From Fischerella thermalis PCC 7521 (GTDB taxonomy: Bacteria > Cyanobacteriota > Cyanobacteriia > Cyanobacteriales > Nostocaceae): a stretch of DNA of 64,000 nucleotides. How positions within the stretch are numbered: the stretch's first letter is position 1; each line of letters opens with the position of its first letter. The stretch lies in assembly GCF_000317225.1 (NCBI RefSeq), contig NZ_AJLL01000077.1, forward strand, positions 58,377 through 122,376, in the 5' to 3' direction. The notes below the pieces were generated by a model. That model was not told where the DNA came from and ran no database searches. It saw only the letters and a list, made by a program, of their open reading frames with translations. Both the position numbers and the translations under genes were made by a program. Of the stretch, positions 51,077 through 60,467 are shown piece after piece.

Positions 51077-52402
51077 ATGAGCAATCTTTCCAGAAGAAAA
51101 TTTATTCTCACTGCAAGTACCGCGGCTGCTGCTTCTATCCTGGCTCACGGTTGCTCCTCCGGTGGTTCTCAGTCAGCAACAACAGGTGGCGACAAACCAA
51201 GTGCAACCACAGCAGCTAATGTCTCTACAGTAGCTAACGCTCCCAAAGTCGAAACAACAAAAGCCAAATTAGGCTTCATACCACTAACTGATGCTGCACC
51301 CCTAATCATTGCCAAGGAAAAAGGTTTCTTTGCCAAATACGGAATGACAGATGTGGAGGTGGTGAAGCAAAAATCTTGGCCTGTCACCCGTGACAACTTG
51401 AAAATCGGTTCAGCTGGCGATGGTATTGATGGCGCGCACATCCTCAGTCCCATGCCTTACCTGATGACCATCAACGATAAAGTGCCAATGTATATCTTGG
51501 CACGACTAAACACTAATGGTCAGGGTATCTCTGCTGCCAACAAATTGAAAGATTTGAAAGTCGGCTTACAAAGCAAAGCGCTGAAACAAGCTGCTGATCA
51601 AGCCAAAGCCAACAAACAAGTGATGAAGGTTGCTATGACCTTTCCTGGCGGTACCCATGATTTGTGGATGCGCTACTGGCTAGCAGCAGGCGGAATCAAT
51701 CCTGATCAAGATGTAGTTTTAGAACCCGTACCACCACCACAAATGGTGGCAAATATGAAAGTTGGTACTGTCGATGCTTTCTGCGTGGGAGAACCTTGGA
51801 ATGCTCAATTAGTAAGCCAAAAATTGGGTTACACAGCCTTAGTTACAGGCGAATTGTGGAAAGATCATCCAGAAAAAGCCTTTGCAATGCGCAAAGATTG
51901 GGTTGATAAAAATCCCAATGCCACAGAAGCATTACTAATGGCAATTATGGAAGCCCAGCAGTGGTGCGATCAAGCAGAAAATAAAGAAGAAATGTGCAAA
52001 ATCTGTTCCGACCGCAAATATTTTAACGTTGCTGTTACAGATATTCTCGAACGGTCTAAAGGCAACATTGATTACGGTGATGGACGCACCCAACAAAACT
52101 TCCCACACCGGATGAAATTCTGGGCAGATAATGCTTCCTATCCTTACAAGAGCCATGATCTTTGGTTTTTAACAGAAGAAATTCGCTGGGGCTATTTGCC
52201 AAAAGATACCAAAGTTAAAGAAATCGTAGACCAAGTTAACAGAGAAGATCTGTGGAAAAAAGCTGCCAAAGCAATTGGCGTAGATGATTCTGAAATTCCT
52301 ACCAGCGTTTCTCGTGGAGTTGAGACATTCTTTGATGGCGTCAAATTCGATCCAGATAAACCAGAAGCATACTTGAGCAGTTTAAAAATCAAGAAGGTGT
52401 AG
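51077..52402 (+). CDS. nrtA: Nitrate/nitrite ABC importer substrate-binding lipoprotein
   Basis: 441 residues. Signal RRKFILTASTAAAASILAHG with a twin Arg and a lipobox (LAHGC) for lipid attachment in the inner membrane, then a Ser/Thr/Ala-rich tether. The mature NrtA fold includes KLGFIPLTDAAPLIIAKEKG, the KQKSWPVTRDNLKIG segment, PGGTHDLWMRYWLAAGGINP and CVGEPWNAQLV. Residues for nitrate binding appear conserved. The gene looks intact, but its membrane partner nrtB is truncated and nrtC/nrtD are absent here, so whether NrtA still serves an importer is doubtful. Confidence 0.95.
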   Translation: MSNLSRRKFILTASTAAAASILAHGCSSGGSQSATTGGDKPSATTAANVSTVANAPKVETTKAKLGFIPLTDAAPLIIAKEKGFFAKYGMTDVEVVKQKSWPVTRDNLKIGSAGDGIDGAHILSPMPYLMTINDKVPMYILARLNTNGQGISAANKLKDLKVGLQSKALKQAADQAKANKQVMKVAMTFPGGTHDLWMRYWLAAGGINPDQDVVLEPVPPPQMVANMKVGTVDAFCVGEPWNAQLVSQKLGYTALVTGELWKDHPEKAFAMRKDWVDKNPNATEALLMAIMEAQQWCDQAENKEEMCKICSDRKYFNVAVTDILERSKGNIDYGDGRTQQNFPHRMKFWADNASYPYKSHDLWFLTEEIRWGYLPKDTKVKEIVDQVNREDLWKKAAKAIGVDDSEIPTSVSRGVETFFDGVKFDPDKPEAYLSSLKIKKV

Positions 52403-52487
52403 TGATTTAGTTTCAGGCTAGAAAATCGGGGATTGGGGATCGGGAATCAGGGATTAGAGATAAACTTAACACCCAACCCACAATCCA

Positions 52488-52532
52488 TCTATGTTCATCT
52501 GTGTTCATCTGTGTTCATCGGTGTTCGTTCAA
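52488..52532. repeat. CATCTGTG-type interspersed repeat
   Basis: TTCATCTGTGTTCATCTGTG words in tandem, the inverted form of the CACAGATG repeat at 17826. Between nrtA and nrtB'. Confidence 0.7.
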
Positions 52533-52650
52533 TTTATTTCCTGGTTGTAGGCAATTACCCATAAGAGTCTAGCTAGAAAACTAGTCCCTTTTTCATAACT
52601 GCAAAAACTTATATCAAGTCAACTTGGAGCGCAATCGGAGAAATTAGAAA

Positions 52651-53160
52651 ATGACAGCTACCCTTGGAAGCCGCACGATTAGAAAAAATCCCCGCAAGCA
52701 GATTTCTAAAATAATTTTGAAAAAAGTTGTACCACCAGCGGTAGCACTAATTATCTTTCTAGTCATTTGGCAAATACTTTGTTTAAATCCTAATTTTAAA
52801 TTACCCGGACCAATAGAAACCTTCTCGGAAACTTGGGATCCTTTTATCATTCATCCATTTTTTGATAATGGTGAAAGCGATAAAGGCTTAGGCTGGCAAA
52901 TACTAAATAGTTTGGGAAGAGTTGGTTTGGGCTTTTCTCTAGCAGCAATTGTGGGAATTTTCTTAGGAATTTTAATTGGTGCTAATAAATTACTCTATTC
53001 AGCCGTAGACCCCATCTTCCAAGTGTTACCATGGCACGTCTGGTACAACCACCAACCACTAACACCTTATGCTAAAAGGATTATTTTCATTCAACGGTCG
53101 CTACCGCATCTTACATTTGACTTGGTTTGCTTTCTTTCTCACTTTTGTATGCTGGTTTAA
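52651..53160 (+). pseudogene. nrtB: Truncated nitrate ABC permease nrtB
   Basis: The first 126 codons match NrtB: basic N-terminus, first helix VVPPAVALIIFLVIWQILCL, then NFKLPGPIETFSETWDPFII, GWQILNSLGRVGLGFSLAAI and ANKLLYSAVDPIFQVL. After nucleotide 53028, where relatives continue RTIPPLAWLPISL, the frame runs into unrelated PWHVWYNHQPLTPYAKRI and stops at 53158. Normal NrtB has about 280 residues and includes an EAA loop contacting the ATPases, which is absent here. The out-of-frame tail overlaps the start of nrtP. I infer a deletion that removed the rest of nrtB together with nrtC and nrtD. Confidence 0.9.
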
Positions 53161-54571
53161 CTTTGCTCCCTTTGCAACAACCATTGGCAAACAGCTAAAC
53201 CTGACACCAGAGCAAATCAAAACTTTGGGTATCTGTAACCTCGCTTTAACTATTCCAGCACGCATTATCATTGGTATGCTGCTGGATCGTTTTGGTCCGA
53301 GAATTACCTATTCTTTACTACTCATCTTTGCCTCTGTTCCTTGCTTAGCGACGGCACTATCACAGAATTTTGAGCATTTAGTCATTAGTCGCTTGTTGAT
53401 GGGTATTGTTGGCGCTGGATTTGTGGTGGGTATCCGCATGGTGTCGGAATGGTTCCCCCCCAAAGAAATTGGTATTGCCCAAGGCATTTACGGTGGTTGG
53501 GGTAATTTTGGCGCTTTTGGAGCAGAGTTTACTTTACCAACAATTGCAGTTGCTGCCAGTTTTATGAATGGTGGTGCTTCTAATTGGCGATTTGCGATCG
53601 CTCTTACAGGTATCATTGCTGCAATTTACGGTCTAATTTATTACAACAGTGTTCAAGATACGCCTGTTGGTAAAGTCTACAAGCGTCCCAAGAAAAATGG
53701 TGCTTTGGAAGTAACCAGTGTGAAAAGCTTTTGGGCGCTGATTATCTCCAATTTTGGTTTAATTTTTGCTCTCGGTTTATTAGCTTGGCGCTTGGCACAA
53801 AAAAATATTCACTTTTTAACCCAAAGCCAAATGTATTTGGTTTGGTTGCTGTTAGCAGGATTGTTTGCTTACCAAACTTATAAAGCTTATCAAGTCAATA
53901 AAGAACTTTTAATTGGCAAGAAAACTTATCCTCCTTCAGAACGTTATCAGTTTAGACAAGTAGCATTACTAGAGTTCACTTACGTTACCAATTTTGGCTC
54001 TGAACTTGCTGTAGTTTCCATGCTACCTGCCTTCTTTGAAAAAACCTTTGGTTTGGAGCATGTAGTCGCTGGGATGATTGCCGCTGCCTACCCATTTTTG
54101 AATTTAATTTCTCGTCCCAGTGGTGGCTTAATTTCTGATAAGTTTGGCTCTCGGAAATGGACGATGACAATCATTAGCGGCGGAATTGCTGTCGGTTATT
54201 TGATGGCACATTTTATTAACAGTAGCTGGCCGATTCCTTTAGCGATCGCTGTGACAATGTTTGCTGCTTATTTTGCTCAAGCTGGCTGTGGCGCAACCTA
54301 TAGTATCGCACCTCTAATTAAAAAAGAGGCCACAGGACAAATCGCAGGTAATGTAGGCGCTTACGGTAATTTTGGTGGGGTTGTTTATCTGACGATTTTT
54401 AGCTTAACCGACGCCTCAACACTGTTTTCTACAATGGGTATAGCCGCAATGATTTGTGCTTTTATGTGTGGCTTTTTCCTCAAAGAACCCAAAGATTCTT
54501 TTGCTGGTGCCTATGAAGGTGAGTTAGCAGAAACACCAACTAAAAGGTCTACAATCTTCACAGAAGAATAG
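53069..54571 (+). CDS. nrtP: MFS nitrate/nitrite permease NrtP (NNP family)
   Basis: 500 residues, 12 helices. Begins MLKGLFSFNGRYRILHLTWF. The nitrate signatures are present: AFFLTFVCWFNFAPFATTI, GMLLDRFGPRITY, the first nitrate motif GIYGGWGNFGAFGAEF and the second GNVGAYGNFGGVVYL. Substrate Arg residues lie in the helices RIIIGMLLDRFG and LISRPSGGLISDKFG. There is a long cytoplasmic loop in the middle. The start lies 41 bases after the point where nrtB homology ends. It is preceded by an ACCAACCACTAACACC spacer like those that precede other genes here, so the gene seems to have arrived with its own leader. Confidence 0.95.
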   Translation: MLKGLFSFNGRYRILHLTWFAFFLTFVCWFNFAPFATTIGKQLNLTPEQIKTLGICNLALTIPARIIIGMLLDRFGPRITYSLLLIFASVPCLATALSQNFEHLVISRLLMGIVGAGFVVGIRMVSEWFPPKEIGIAQGIYGGWGNFGAFGAEFTLPTIAVAASFMNGGASNWRFAIALTGIIAAIYGLIYYNSVQDTPVGKVYKRPKKNGALEVTSVKSFWALIISNFGLIFALGLLAWRLAQKNIHFLTQSQMYLVWLLLAGLFAYQTYKAYQVNKELLIGKKTYPPSERYQFRQVALLEFTYVTNFGSELAVVSMLPAFFEKTFGLEHVVAGMIAAAYPFLNLISRPSGGLISDKFGSRKWTMTIISGGIAVGYLMAHFINSSWPIPLAIAVTMFAAYFAQAGCGATYSIAPLIKKEATGQIAGNVGAYGNFGGVVYLTIFSLTDASTLFSTMGIAAMICAFMCGFFLKEPKDSFAGAYEGELAETPTKRSTIFTEE

Positions 54572-55071
54572 CATTATTTTTCACTCCGCGAAATCAGATT
54601 CCCGACTTCTCTAAGAAGTAGGGTATCTGTGGCTCTCAATTTTCATAATTTAAATAGAATGACCAAGTATAATTAAATTAATTAACTTTTTTAACCGCCA
54701 AGAGACCAAGAACGCCAAGAATTTATAGAGTGTGCGTCGGTCATATTTATAAAATAAAAATTATCTAGTAAATAGAAAAATATTCAGACAAATTTTAAAA
54801 GTGTATCAGGATAAACATTTTGTTTGTTTGAATTGATATCTAATAGTTATAAAGACTTATTTTAGTAGTTTATCAAAATATATATAAGCTGAAGTATGGG
54901 TTTGTCATAACTCAAATTAGCAATTTTTATCCATGCTAAATTCAAATATTTTTTGACGGGCATTTAGTTGATACTTTCTATGGTTTAAAAACACCAAATT
55001 TAGCTGAGTTCCTATTCTATTAACCTGGAATTTCAATATTTAAAAAATCAGTGAAAACGGTGTAATTATAT
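54572..55071. other. 500-base spacer between nrtP and narB
   Basis: AT-rich. Contains a GCCAAGAGACCAAGAACGCC repeat copy at 54693-54720. I see no perfect GTAN8TAC box, so whether narB has its own promoter or is read from nirA cannot be decided. No gene found. Confidence 0.45.
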
Positions 55072-57315
55072 ATGACTGAAGTTACTAAAACACTCTGTCC
55101 TTACTGTGGTGTTGGCTGTGGTCTAGAAGTTTCACCTCCAGCACAACCTGGCAAAGCAACTCATCGAGATAGTCAAGGGAATCCAATTTGGCGGGTGCGG
55201 GGTGACAAAGCCCATCCATCTAGTCAAGGCATGGTTTGCGTTAAAGGTGCAACGATCGCTGAGTCTCTAGATAAAAACAGACTGCATTATCCAATGGTGC
55301 GTGACTCCCTAGACCAGAAGTTTCGACGCGTGAGTTGGGATGAAGCTTTTGATTTGATCACCAAACGCATTCAAGCTGTGCGTTTCACTCAGGGGCCAGA
55401 AGCAATATGCATGTATGGTTCTGGTCAGTTTCAAACTGAGGACTACTACATAGCCCAGAAACTACTGAAAGGATGCTTGGGTAGCAATAATTTTGATGCT
55501 AACTCCCGCTTGTGCATGTCTAGTGCTGTAGCTGGTTACATCCAAAGCTTTGGTGCAGATGGTCCTCCCTGCTGCTACGAAGACTTGGAGTTAACTGACT
55601 GTGCATTCTTAATTGGTACTAACACTGCTGAATGTCACCCCATTGTTTTCAACCGACTGGAGAAATACCACAAAAGAAACCGTAAGGTAAAAATGATTGT
55701 GGTTGATCCTCGTCGTACACCCACCGCAGAAGCTGCTGATTTACATTTAGCGATTCGTCCTGGTACAGATATCGATTTGTTAAATGGCATTGCTCATTTG
55801 TTGATGCGTTGGAACTACATTGATGTCGGGTTTATTGATGACTGTACCAGCAACTTTCCGGCCTATGCTGAGGTCATCTGTCATTATTCTCCAGAAATAG
55901 TAGCTGACCGCTGCGGGATCGATATCAAAGATTTGGAAACAGCAGCTAGGTACTGGGGAGAATCACAACGTGTCCTGTCCTTGTGGTCAATGGGTGTGAA
56001 TCAATCTTCCGAAGGTACAGCCAAGGTTAGAACAATTATTAATCTGCACTTGATGACCGGACAGATTGGCAAGCCAGGGGCGGGGCCATTTTCCCTCACA
56101 GGTCAACCCAACGCCATGGGAGGTAGAGAAGCGGGAGGATTAGCCCATTTGTTACCTGGTTATCGCTTGGTGAAAAATCCCCAGCACCGCGCGGAAGTAG
56201 AAGAATTTTGGGGACTGAAGCGGGGGCAAATTTCACCCAATCCCGGTTTGACGGCTTGGGATATGATTACTGGCTTGGAAGATGGGACTGTGGGTTTACT
56301 GTGGATCGCTGCTACCAATCCGGCTGTGAGTATGCCAGATTTGGAACGAACCAAAGCAGCGTTGATGCGATCGCCTTTTACTATTTACCAAGACGCCTAT
56401 TACCCCACAGAAACTGCTACTTACGCTCATGTCCTCCTACCCGCTGCCCAATGGAGTGAGAAAACTGGCGTCATGACCAATTCTGAACGTACAGTTACCC
56501 TGTGTCGAGCATTTCGCCGTCCACCAGGGGAAGCGAAAGCAGATTGGGAAATCTTTGCTGAAGTTGGGCGGAGATTGGGTTTTGTCGGAGAATTCGCCTT
56601 TGCTAACTCTGCCGAAGTTTATGCAGAGTTTGTCAAATTAACTCGCGATCGCCCCTGCGATATGACAGGCTTAAGTCATGAGCAATTGCGATCCCAAGGC
56701 CCGACTCAATGGCCCCATCCTGCTGAGGAGATGGGGAGAACTGGAGATGGGGAGATAAATTTCACCCCACCACCCCATCACAAAAGTCCCAGCACTCCGT
56801 CATCCAAAAGGCTATACACCAACCTCCGCTTTCACACCCCCGACGGACGCGCCAGGTTTGGGGCATATCACTCGCGGGGACTAGCAGAACCACCAGATCC
56901 TGATTATCCTTTTGTGCTTACCACTGGTAGACTTTACGGACATTGGCACACCCTGACACGTACCGGTCGAATTGAAAAAACTCGGCAAATGCACCCCGAA
57001 CCATTTATAGAAATTCATCCCCGTGATGCCGCTAGATTAGAAATTACTGATAACCAATTAGTGGAAGTGCGATCGCGCCGTTCTAAAACTTTCTTCCCCG
57101 CCAAAATCACCAAAGCGATCGCCCCTGGTACAGTGTTTGTCCCCATGCATTGGGGGGCACTGTGGGCAGACAACGCCGAAGCTAATGCCCTCACCCATCC
57201 TGAATCTTGCCCCGATTCTCTACAACCAGAATTAAAAGCCTGTGCAGTGCAGTTAATACCAGTTACGGCTGAGTTAACAGTTAACGCCAAAGTGTCAATC
57301 GCTGCAAAAATCTAA
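55072..57315 (+). CDS. narB: Ferredoxin-nitrate reductase, molybdopterin enzyme
   Basis: Reduces nitrate to nitrite with electrons from ferredoxin. 747 residues. The N-terminal [4Fe-4S] site is [12 protein letters not shown] and GMVCVKG. The bis-MGD-binding modules include [12 protein letters not shown] (with the molybdenum-ligand Cys), [33 protein letters not shown] and [14 protein letters not shown]. The C-terminal molydopterin-binding fold has [20 protein letters not shown]. Residues about 551-581 ([16 protein letters not shown] and [15 protein letters not shown]) are a repeat-derived insertion absent from relatives. No signal peptide, as expected for the cytoplasmic enzyme. Confidence 0.96.
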   Translation: MTEVTKTLCPYCGVGCGLEVSPPAQPGKATHRDSQGNPIWRVRGDKAHPSSQGMVCVKGATIAESLDKNRLHYPMVRDSLDQKFRRVSWDEAFDLITKRIQAVRFTQGPEAICMYGSGQFQTEDYYIAQKLLKGCLGSNNFDANSRLCMSSAVAGYIQSFGADGPPCCYEDLELTDCAFLIGTNTAECHPIVFNRLEKYHKRNRKVKMIVVDPRRTPTAEAADLHLAIRPGTDIDLLNGIAHLLMRWNYIDVGFIDDCTSNFPAYAEVICHYSPEIVADRCGIDIKDLETAARYWGESQRVLSLWSMGVNQSSEGTAKVRTIINLHLMTGQIGKPGAGPFSLTGQPNAMGGREAGGLAHLLPGYRLVKNPQHRAEVEEFWGLKRGQISPNPGLTAWDMITGLEDGTVGLLWIAATNPAVSMPDLERTKAALMRSPFTIYQDAYYPTETATYAHVLLPAAQWSEKTGVMTNSERTVTLCRAFRRPPGEAKADWEIFAEVGRRLGFVGEFAFANSAEVYAEFVKLTRDRPCDMTGLSHEQLRSQGPTQWPHPAEEMGRTGDGEINFTPPPHHKSPSTPSSKRLYTNLRFHTPDGRARFGAYHSRGLAEPPDPDYPFVLTTGRLYGHWHTLTRTGRIEKTRQMHPEPFIEIHPRDAARLEITDNQLVEVRSRRSKTFFPAKITKAIAPGTVFVPMHWGALWADNAEANALTHPESCPDSLQPELKACAVQLIPVTAELTVNAKVSIAAKI
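56727..56805. repeat. GGGGAGATGGGG/CACCCCATCAC repeat inside narB
   Basis: GAGATGGGGAGAACTGGAGA followed by CACCCCACCACCCCATCAC; both halves are found between genes (27941-27962, 38168-38190) and in other coding regions. Confidence 0.75.
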
Positions 57316-57320
57316 ATTAA

Positions 57321-57349
57321 AAACACCGACTCTTACGGGTACGGTGTTT
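57321..57349 (+). terminator. Hairpin after narB
   Basis: Arms AAACACCG / CGGTGTTT, six bases past the narB stop; ends with TTTAG, a weak T-run. Confidence 0.6.
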
Positions 57350-57624
57350 AGTAGTTCACTTTAAGTTGGCAAATGGTCTGAACACCACAATAAAGCCTAA
57401 ATTTTAGCCTTGCTGACTAGAAAATAGAGATTGAAGGTCGGGGATAAGAAAAAGCAGGGTGGTTTCATACGACAATATAAATCACCAATTCTTACTAATT
57501 AAACTCTTTGTGTTCTTTGTGTCCTTTGCGGTTATTAACATAAATATCTCTGGATGGAAGGAATTAATTAAAATTTTCTGGCGCTGCTGAATCAAAATAT
57601 GAATTTACAATTTACGGGTGTGAC

Positions 57625-57788
57625 CAGACGTAGCAATGCCTACAGACGTAGCAATGTGCCTAGAGACGTAGCAATGTGCCTAGAGACGTAGCAATGTGCC
57701 TAGAGACGTAGCAATGTGCCTAGAGACGTAGCAATGTGCCTAGAGACGTAGCAATGTGCCTAGAGACGTAGCAATGCTACGTCTCTAC
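57625..57788 (+). repeat. 20-bp tandem repeat, about eight copies
   Basis: Unit TAGAGACGTAGCAATGTGCC with period exactly 20, six perfect copies from 57661 flanked by degenerate ones. The last unit is extended into a palindrome, GAGACGTAGCAATGCTACGT continuing to CTC. No unique spacers, so it is not a CRISPR array. Confidence 0.92.
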
Positions 57789-57892
57789 AAAATGTAGACA
57801 AAATTTTATGAAACTGCCCTGAGATATTGCTAGTCATGGCAGAAACAAACACGCTGGTTTACAAAAACTCTCACCAAAGAAGCGATCGCCTT

Positions 57893-59218
57893 TTACTCAT
57901 CTTCAAACACAGCCCCTCGTAGTTTTAACTCTAGCTTCATCTCCAAAGAAAGTCCCTGATTATAGCCAAACAGAGCATTATCTACTTTCGCCCGTGTAAA
58001 TTTGACATTACTCAAATCAGTATTTCTCAAGTCAGCACCTTGGAGATTTGCATCCTCAAAATCGGCATTTCTTAAATCTGTGTGCTTATTTTTATGATTT
58101 AAAATTTCCCAGACTAAACGCCATTTATAATCTAACTTTGTTGCCTGGTTAATTTTCACAGACTTTAAGTTTGCACCACTCAAATTGGCTCCACGCAAGT
58201 CAGCACCTTCTAAATTTGCACCTTCTAAATTTGCATTTTCTAAATTTGCATGATCTAATCTAGCACCTAATAACTGGGTACCATAGAGGTTGGCATTCTT
58301 CAGGTTGGCATTTCTCAGTTTGGCTCCACTCAACTGAGCATTTTTGAGAACAGCACAGCTAAGATTGGCATGATTTAACTTAGCACTGCTCATATAAGCA
58401 TTACTTAAGTCTGTATTTACCAATTTAGCGTTGTTCAAATTACCATTCCACAAATACACACCACTTAGATTACCATTAGTAAGATTTGCACTCATAAACC
58501 GAGCATCACTAAGGTTAGCACTGCTGAGGTTTACACCCACTAATTCAGCATTGCTCAAGTCGGCACTACTAAGATTGGTATGTTCAAGATTCGCATTGCT
58601 GAGATCAGCACCTATTAGTTGAACGCTACTAAGATTAGCACTTACTAATTGAACACTCGAAAGGTTTGTACCCCTAAGATTAGCATCACTGAGGTTAGCG
58701 TAGTTAAGATTAGCCTCACTGAGGTTAGCACCACTGAGATTCGCTCCATTCAGGTAGGCATTGCTAAGATTAACACCCACCAATTCAGCATCGCTTAAGT
58801 TAGCAAGAATTAAGCTTGCAGTATTTAAATCTTGGCGTATTATTTCCTGATTGATCTTTTTTTGTATTATTTCCTGATTGATCTTTTTTTGAAGTATATT
58901 TTGGTTCACATCATTTTCTTGATTTGGTTTGATTTTCAAATTCTTAATATTGCTGTTATTAAATAATAATGATTTTATCCCAAAAATTTTTAATATTTTT
59001 TTTGTTGATTTATTTAACAATATTTGTTGATTAAAAACAACAAAAAAACTGGCTAATATAAAACTCAAAACTATTACAAATATCGATGGTTCACCATTTG
59101 TGATCAGCAGCATCACTAGAAAACCTAAGCTAACTAAAGTCATTTGCAAAACCGTTAAAATTAATTTTGATTTGGCTTTTCTACTAAAATTAATCTTTTT
59201 TCGATTGGCTATAGTCAT
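57893..59218 (-). CDS. Pentapeptide-repeat protein with N-terminal membrane helices
   Basis: 441 residues, ATG 59218. After a basic start (MTIANRKKINFSRKAKSK) there are two hydrophobic helices (about 20-40 and 45-66), then a polar linker with three near-identical NQEIIQKKI-type repeats (about 108-130), then about 45 pentapeptide units (AxLxx type, such as LSNANLEHTNLSSADLSNAE) interrupted once by KLDYKWRLVWEILNHKNKHT. The C-terminus is GYNQGLSLEMKLELKLRGAV with EDE. The repeats form a beta-helix, here tethered to a membrane. Function unknown. Confidence 0.9.
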   Translation of the reverse strand: MTIANRKKINFSRKAKSKLILTVLQMTLVSLGFLVMLLITNGEPSIFVIVLSFILASFFVVFNQQILLNKSTKKILKIFGIKSLLFNNSNIKNLKIKPNQENDVNQNILQKKINQEIIQKKINQEIIRQDLNTASLILANLSDAELVGVNLSNAYLNGANLSGANLSEANLNYANLSDANLRGTNLSSVQLVSANLSSVQLIGADLSNANLEHTNLSSADLSNAELVGVNLSSANLSDARFMSANLTNGNLSGVYLWNGNLNNAKLVNTDLSNAYMSSAKLNHANLSCAVLKNAQLSGAKLRNANLKNANLYGTQLLGARLDHANLENANLEGANLEGADLRGANLSGANLKSVKINQATKLDYKWRLVWEILNHKNKHTDLRNADFEDANLQGADLRNTDLSNVKFTRAKVDNALFGYNQGLSLEMKLELKLRGAVFEDE

Positions 59219-60467
59219 GCTAAAATCCTCCCTTCTTTACTGAAAAGAAACTAAAATTAATCTCAAAGATAACTATGAGTGAAAATATCAATTTTTATTC
59301 GTCTGAAAATTCACAACCTTTTATACTAAAACTAGTATAATTTTAGAAAATAAAGGCTATGTTTACCAATTAAAATTTAAGAGTAAAAAAATTGATAAAA
59401 TCTATTACTTAATTCAAAAATTAATTAGAATATGCCTTCTAGATCAGCAATCCAGAATGAATTAAGAATAAATTGATAGAATTTAACCCATGATAAGCAG
59501 TAATAATTTTTACACTTTTATCTGAAACTTTCCAGATGTCAATAGGCAAAAATTATTTTTTTCGATACAGTTTTGTTTTTGATTTAGCCTGCATAGGCTA
59601 ATTTGTACTAAAAATCAAGATACTATAAAATTATTAATCTAAGTCATTTACCTTAAGCATAGAGACCGGGGAAGAGATTTTTGTGCGATCGCTGTGTGAT
59701 TTATCGTATGACTGTCCAGCTTGAGATTGATTCAAAGTTATATAATCGATTATATAGAAGTATAGTAATATTGCTATACTGCCAAATAATGGTAATTTAG
59801 CTCTTGCTGTCTCAGTATTTGTCTTTTAAAAGAAACTACAATATAGTAAGTGTTATTTTGCCTTCAAATTTCGATATCTAAAAACTTATCTGACAATAGC
59901 TCTAAATAGCTATTTGTTGAAAACGCTTATTTACATAATAAATTTAAATTGAGACCCATCAATGAGAGCAAAATAAAAAACGTCGGAATTAGCTCCATCT
60001 CACAAGGGAAGAGATATAATTTAGGTTGACACAATAATTTGATGACAACACAAGAGCTTACTTATAATGTTTTGTACTTAATCAGTTTTGATTATTCTCA
60101 AAAATATTGAAGTAAAAAATATTCTAAGTATAAATTTCATTATCTCTACATCCAAGTACATGGGTATTTTATGGCAACACTTGGAGAGCAAAACTACTAA
60201 GCTGGTAAATAGCACCTTCAAAAATCTACCAGAATTTCTGGTCTTGTGATTTAGAATTGGCTAAAGTCTGTCTCAGGCAAAAGCCCATACACCAGTGAAC
60301 AGTGAACAGTTATCAGTGAACAGATCTATAGTCGAGGATTTAAACCTGTCAGCAAAGCTTTCGACTAATTGTTCAGGGACTTAAATCCAAACGACGATGC
60401 ACTCTTTACTGAATAACTGATGACTGTTATATCACTAGCTAACTACCTGTAAACAAAATTAATTGCT
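59219..60467. other. 1.25-kb spacer upstream of ffh
   Basis: Very AT-rich divergent region with no supported gene. It contains a palindrome TATATAATCGATTATATA near 59740-59757 and a TATAGTAATATTGCTATA palindrome near 59760-59778, possibly regulatory. No SRP RNA gene was recognised. A CAGTGAACAGTTATCAGTG repeat lies at 60290-60325. Confidence 0.45.

Noticed and set aside
57625..57788. CRISPR-like array
   Set aside because: The units are contiguous 20-mers without unique spacers and no cas gene is near.
59219..60467. Possible SRP RNA gene next to ffh
   Set aside because: I looked for the conserved GGAAGCAG-type loop and found none on either strand.
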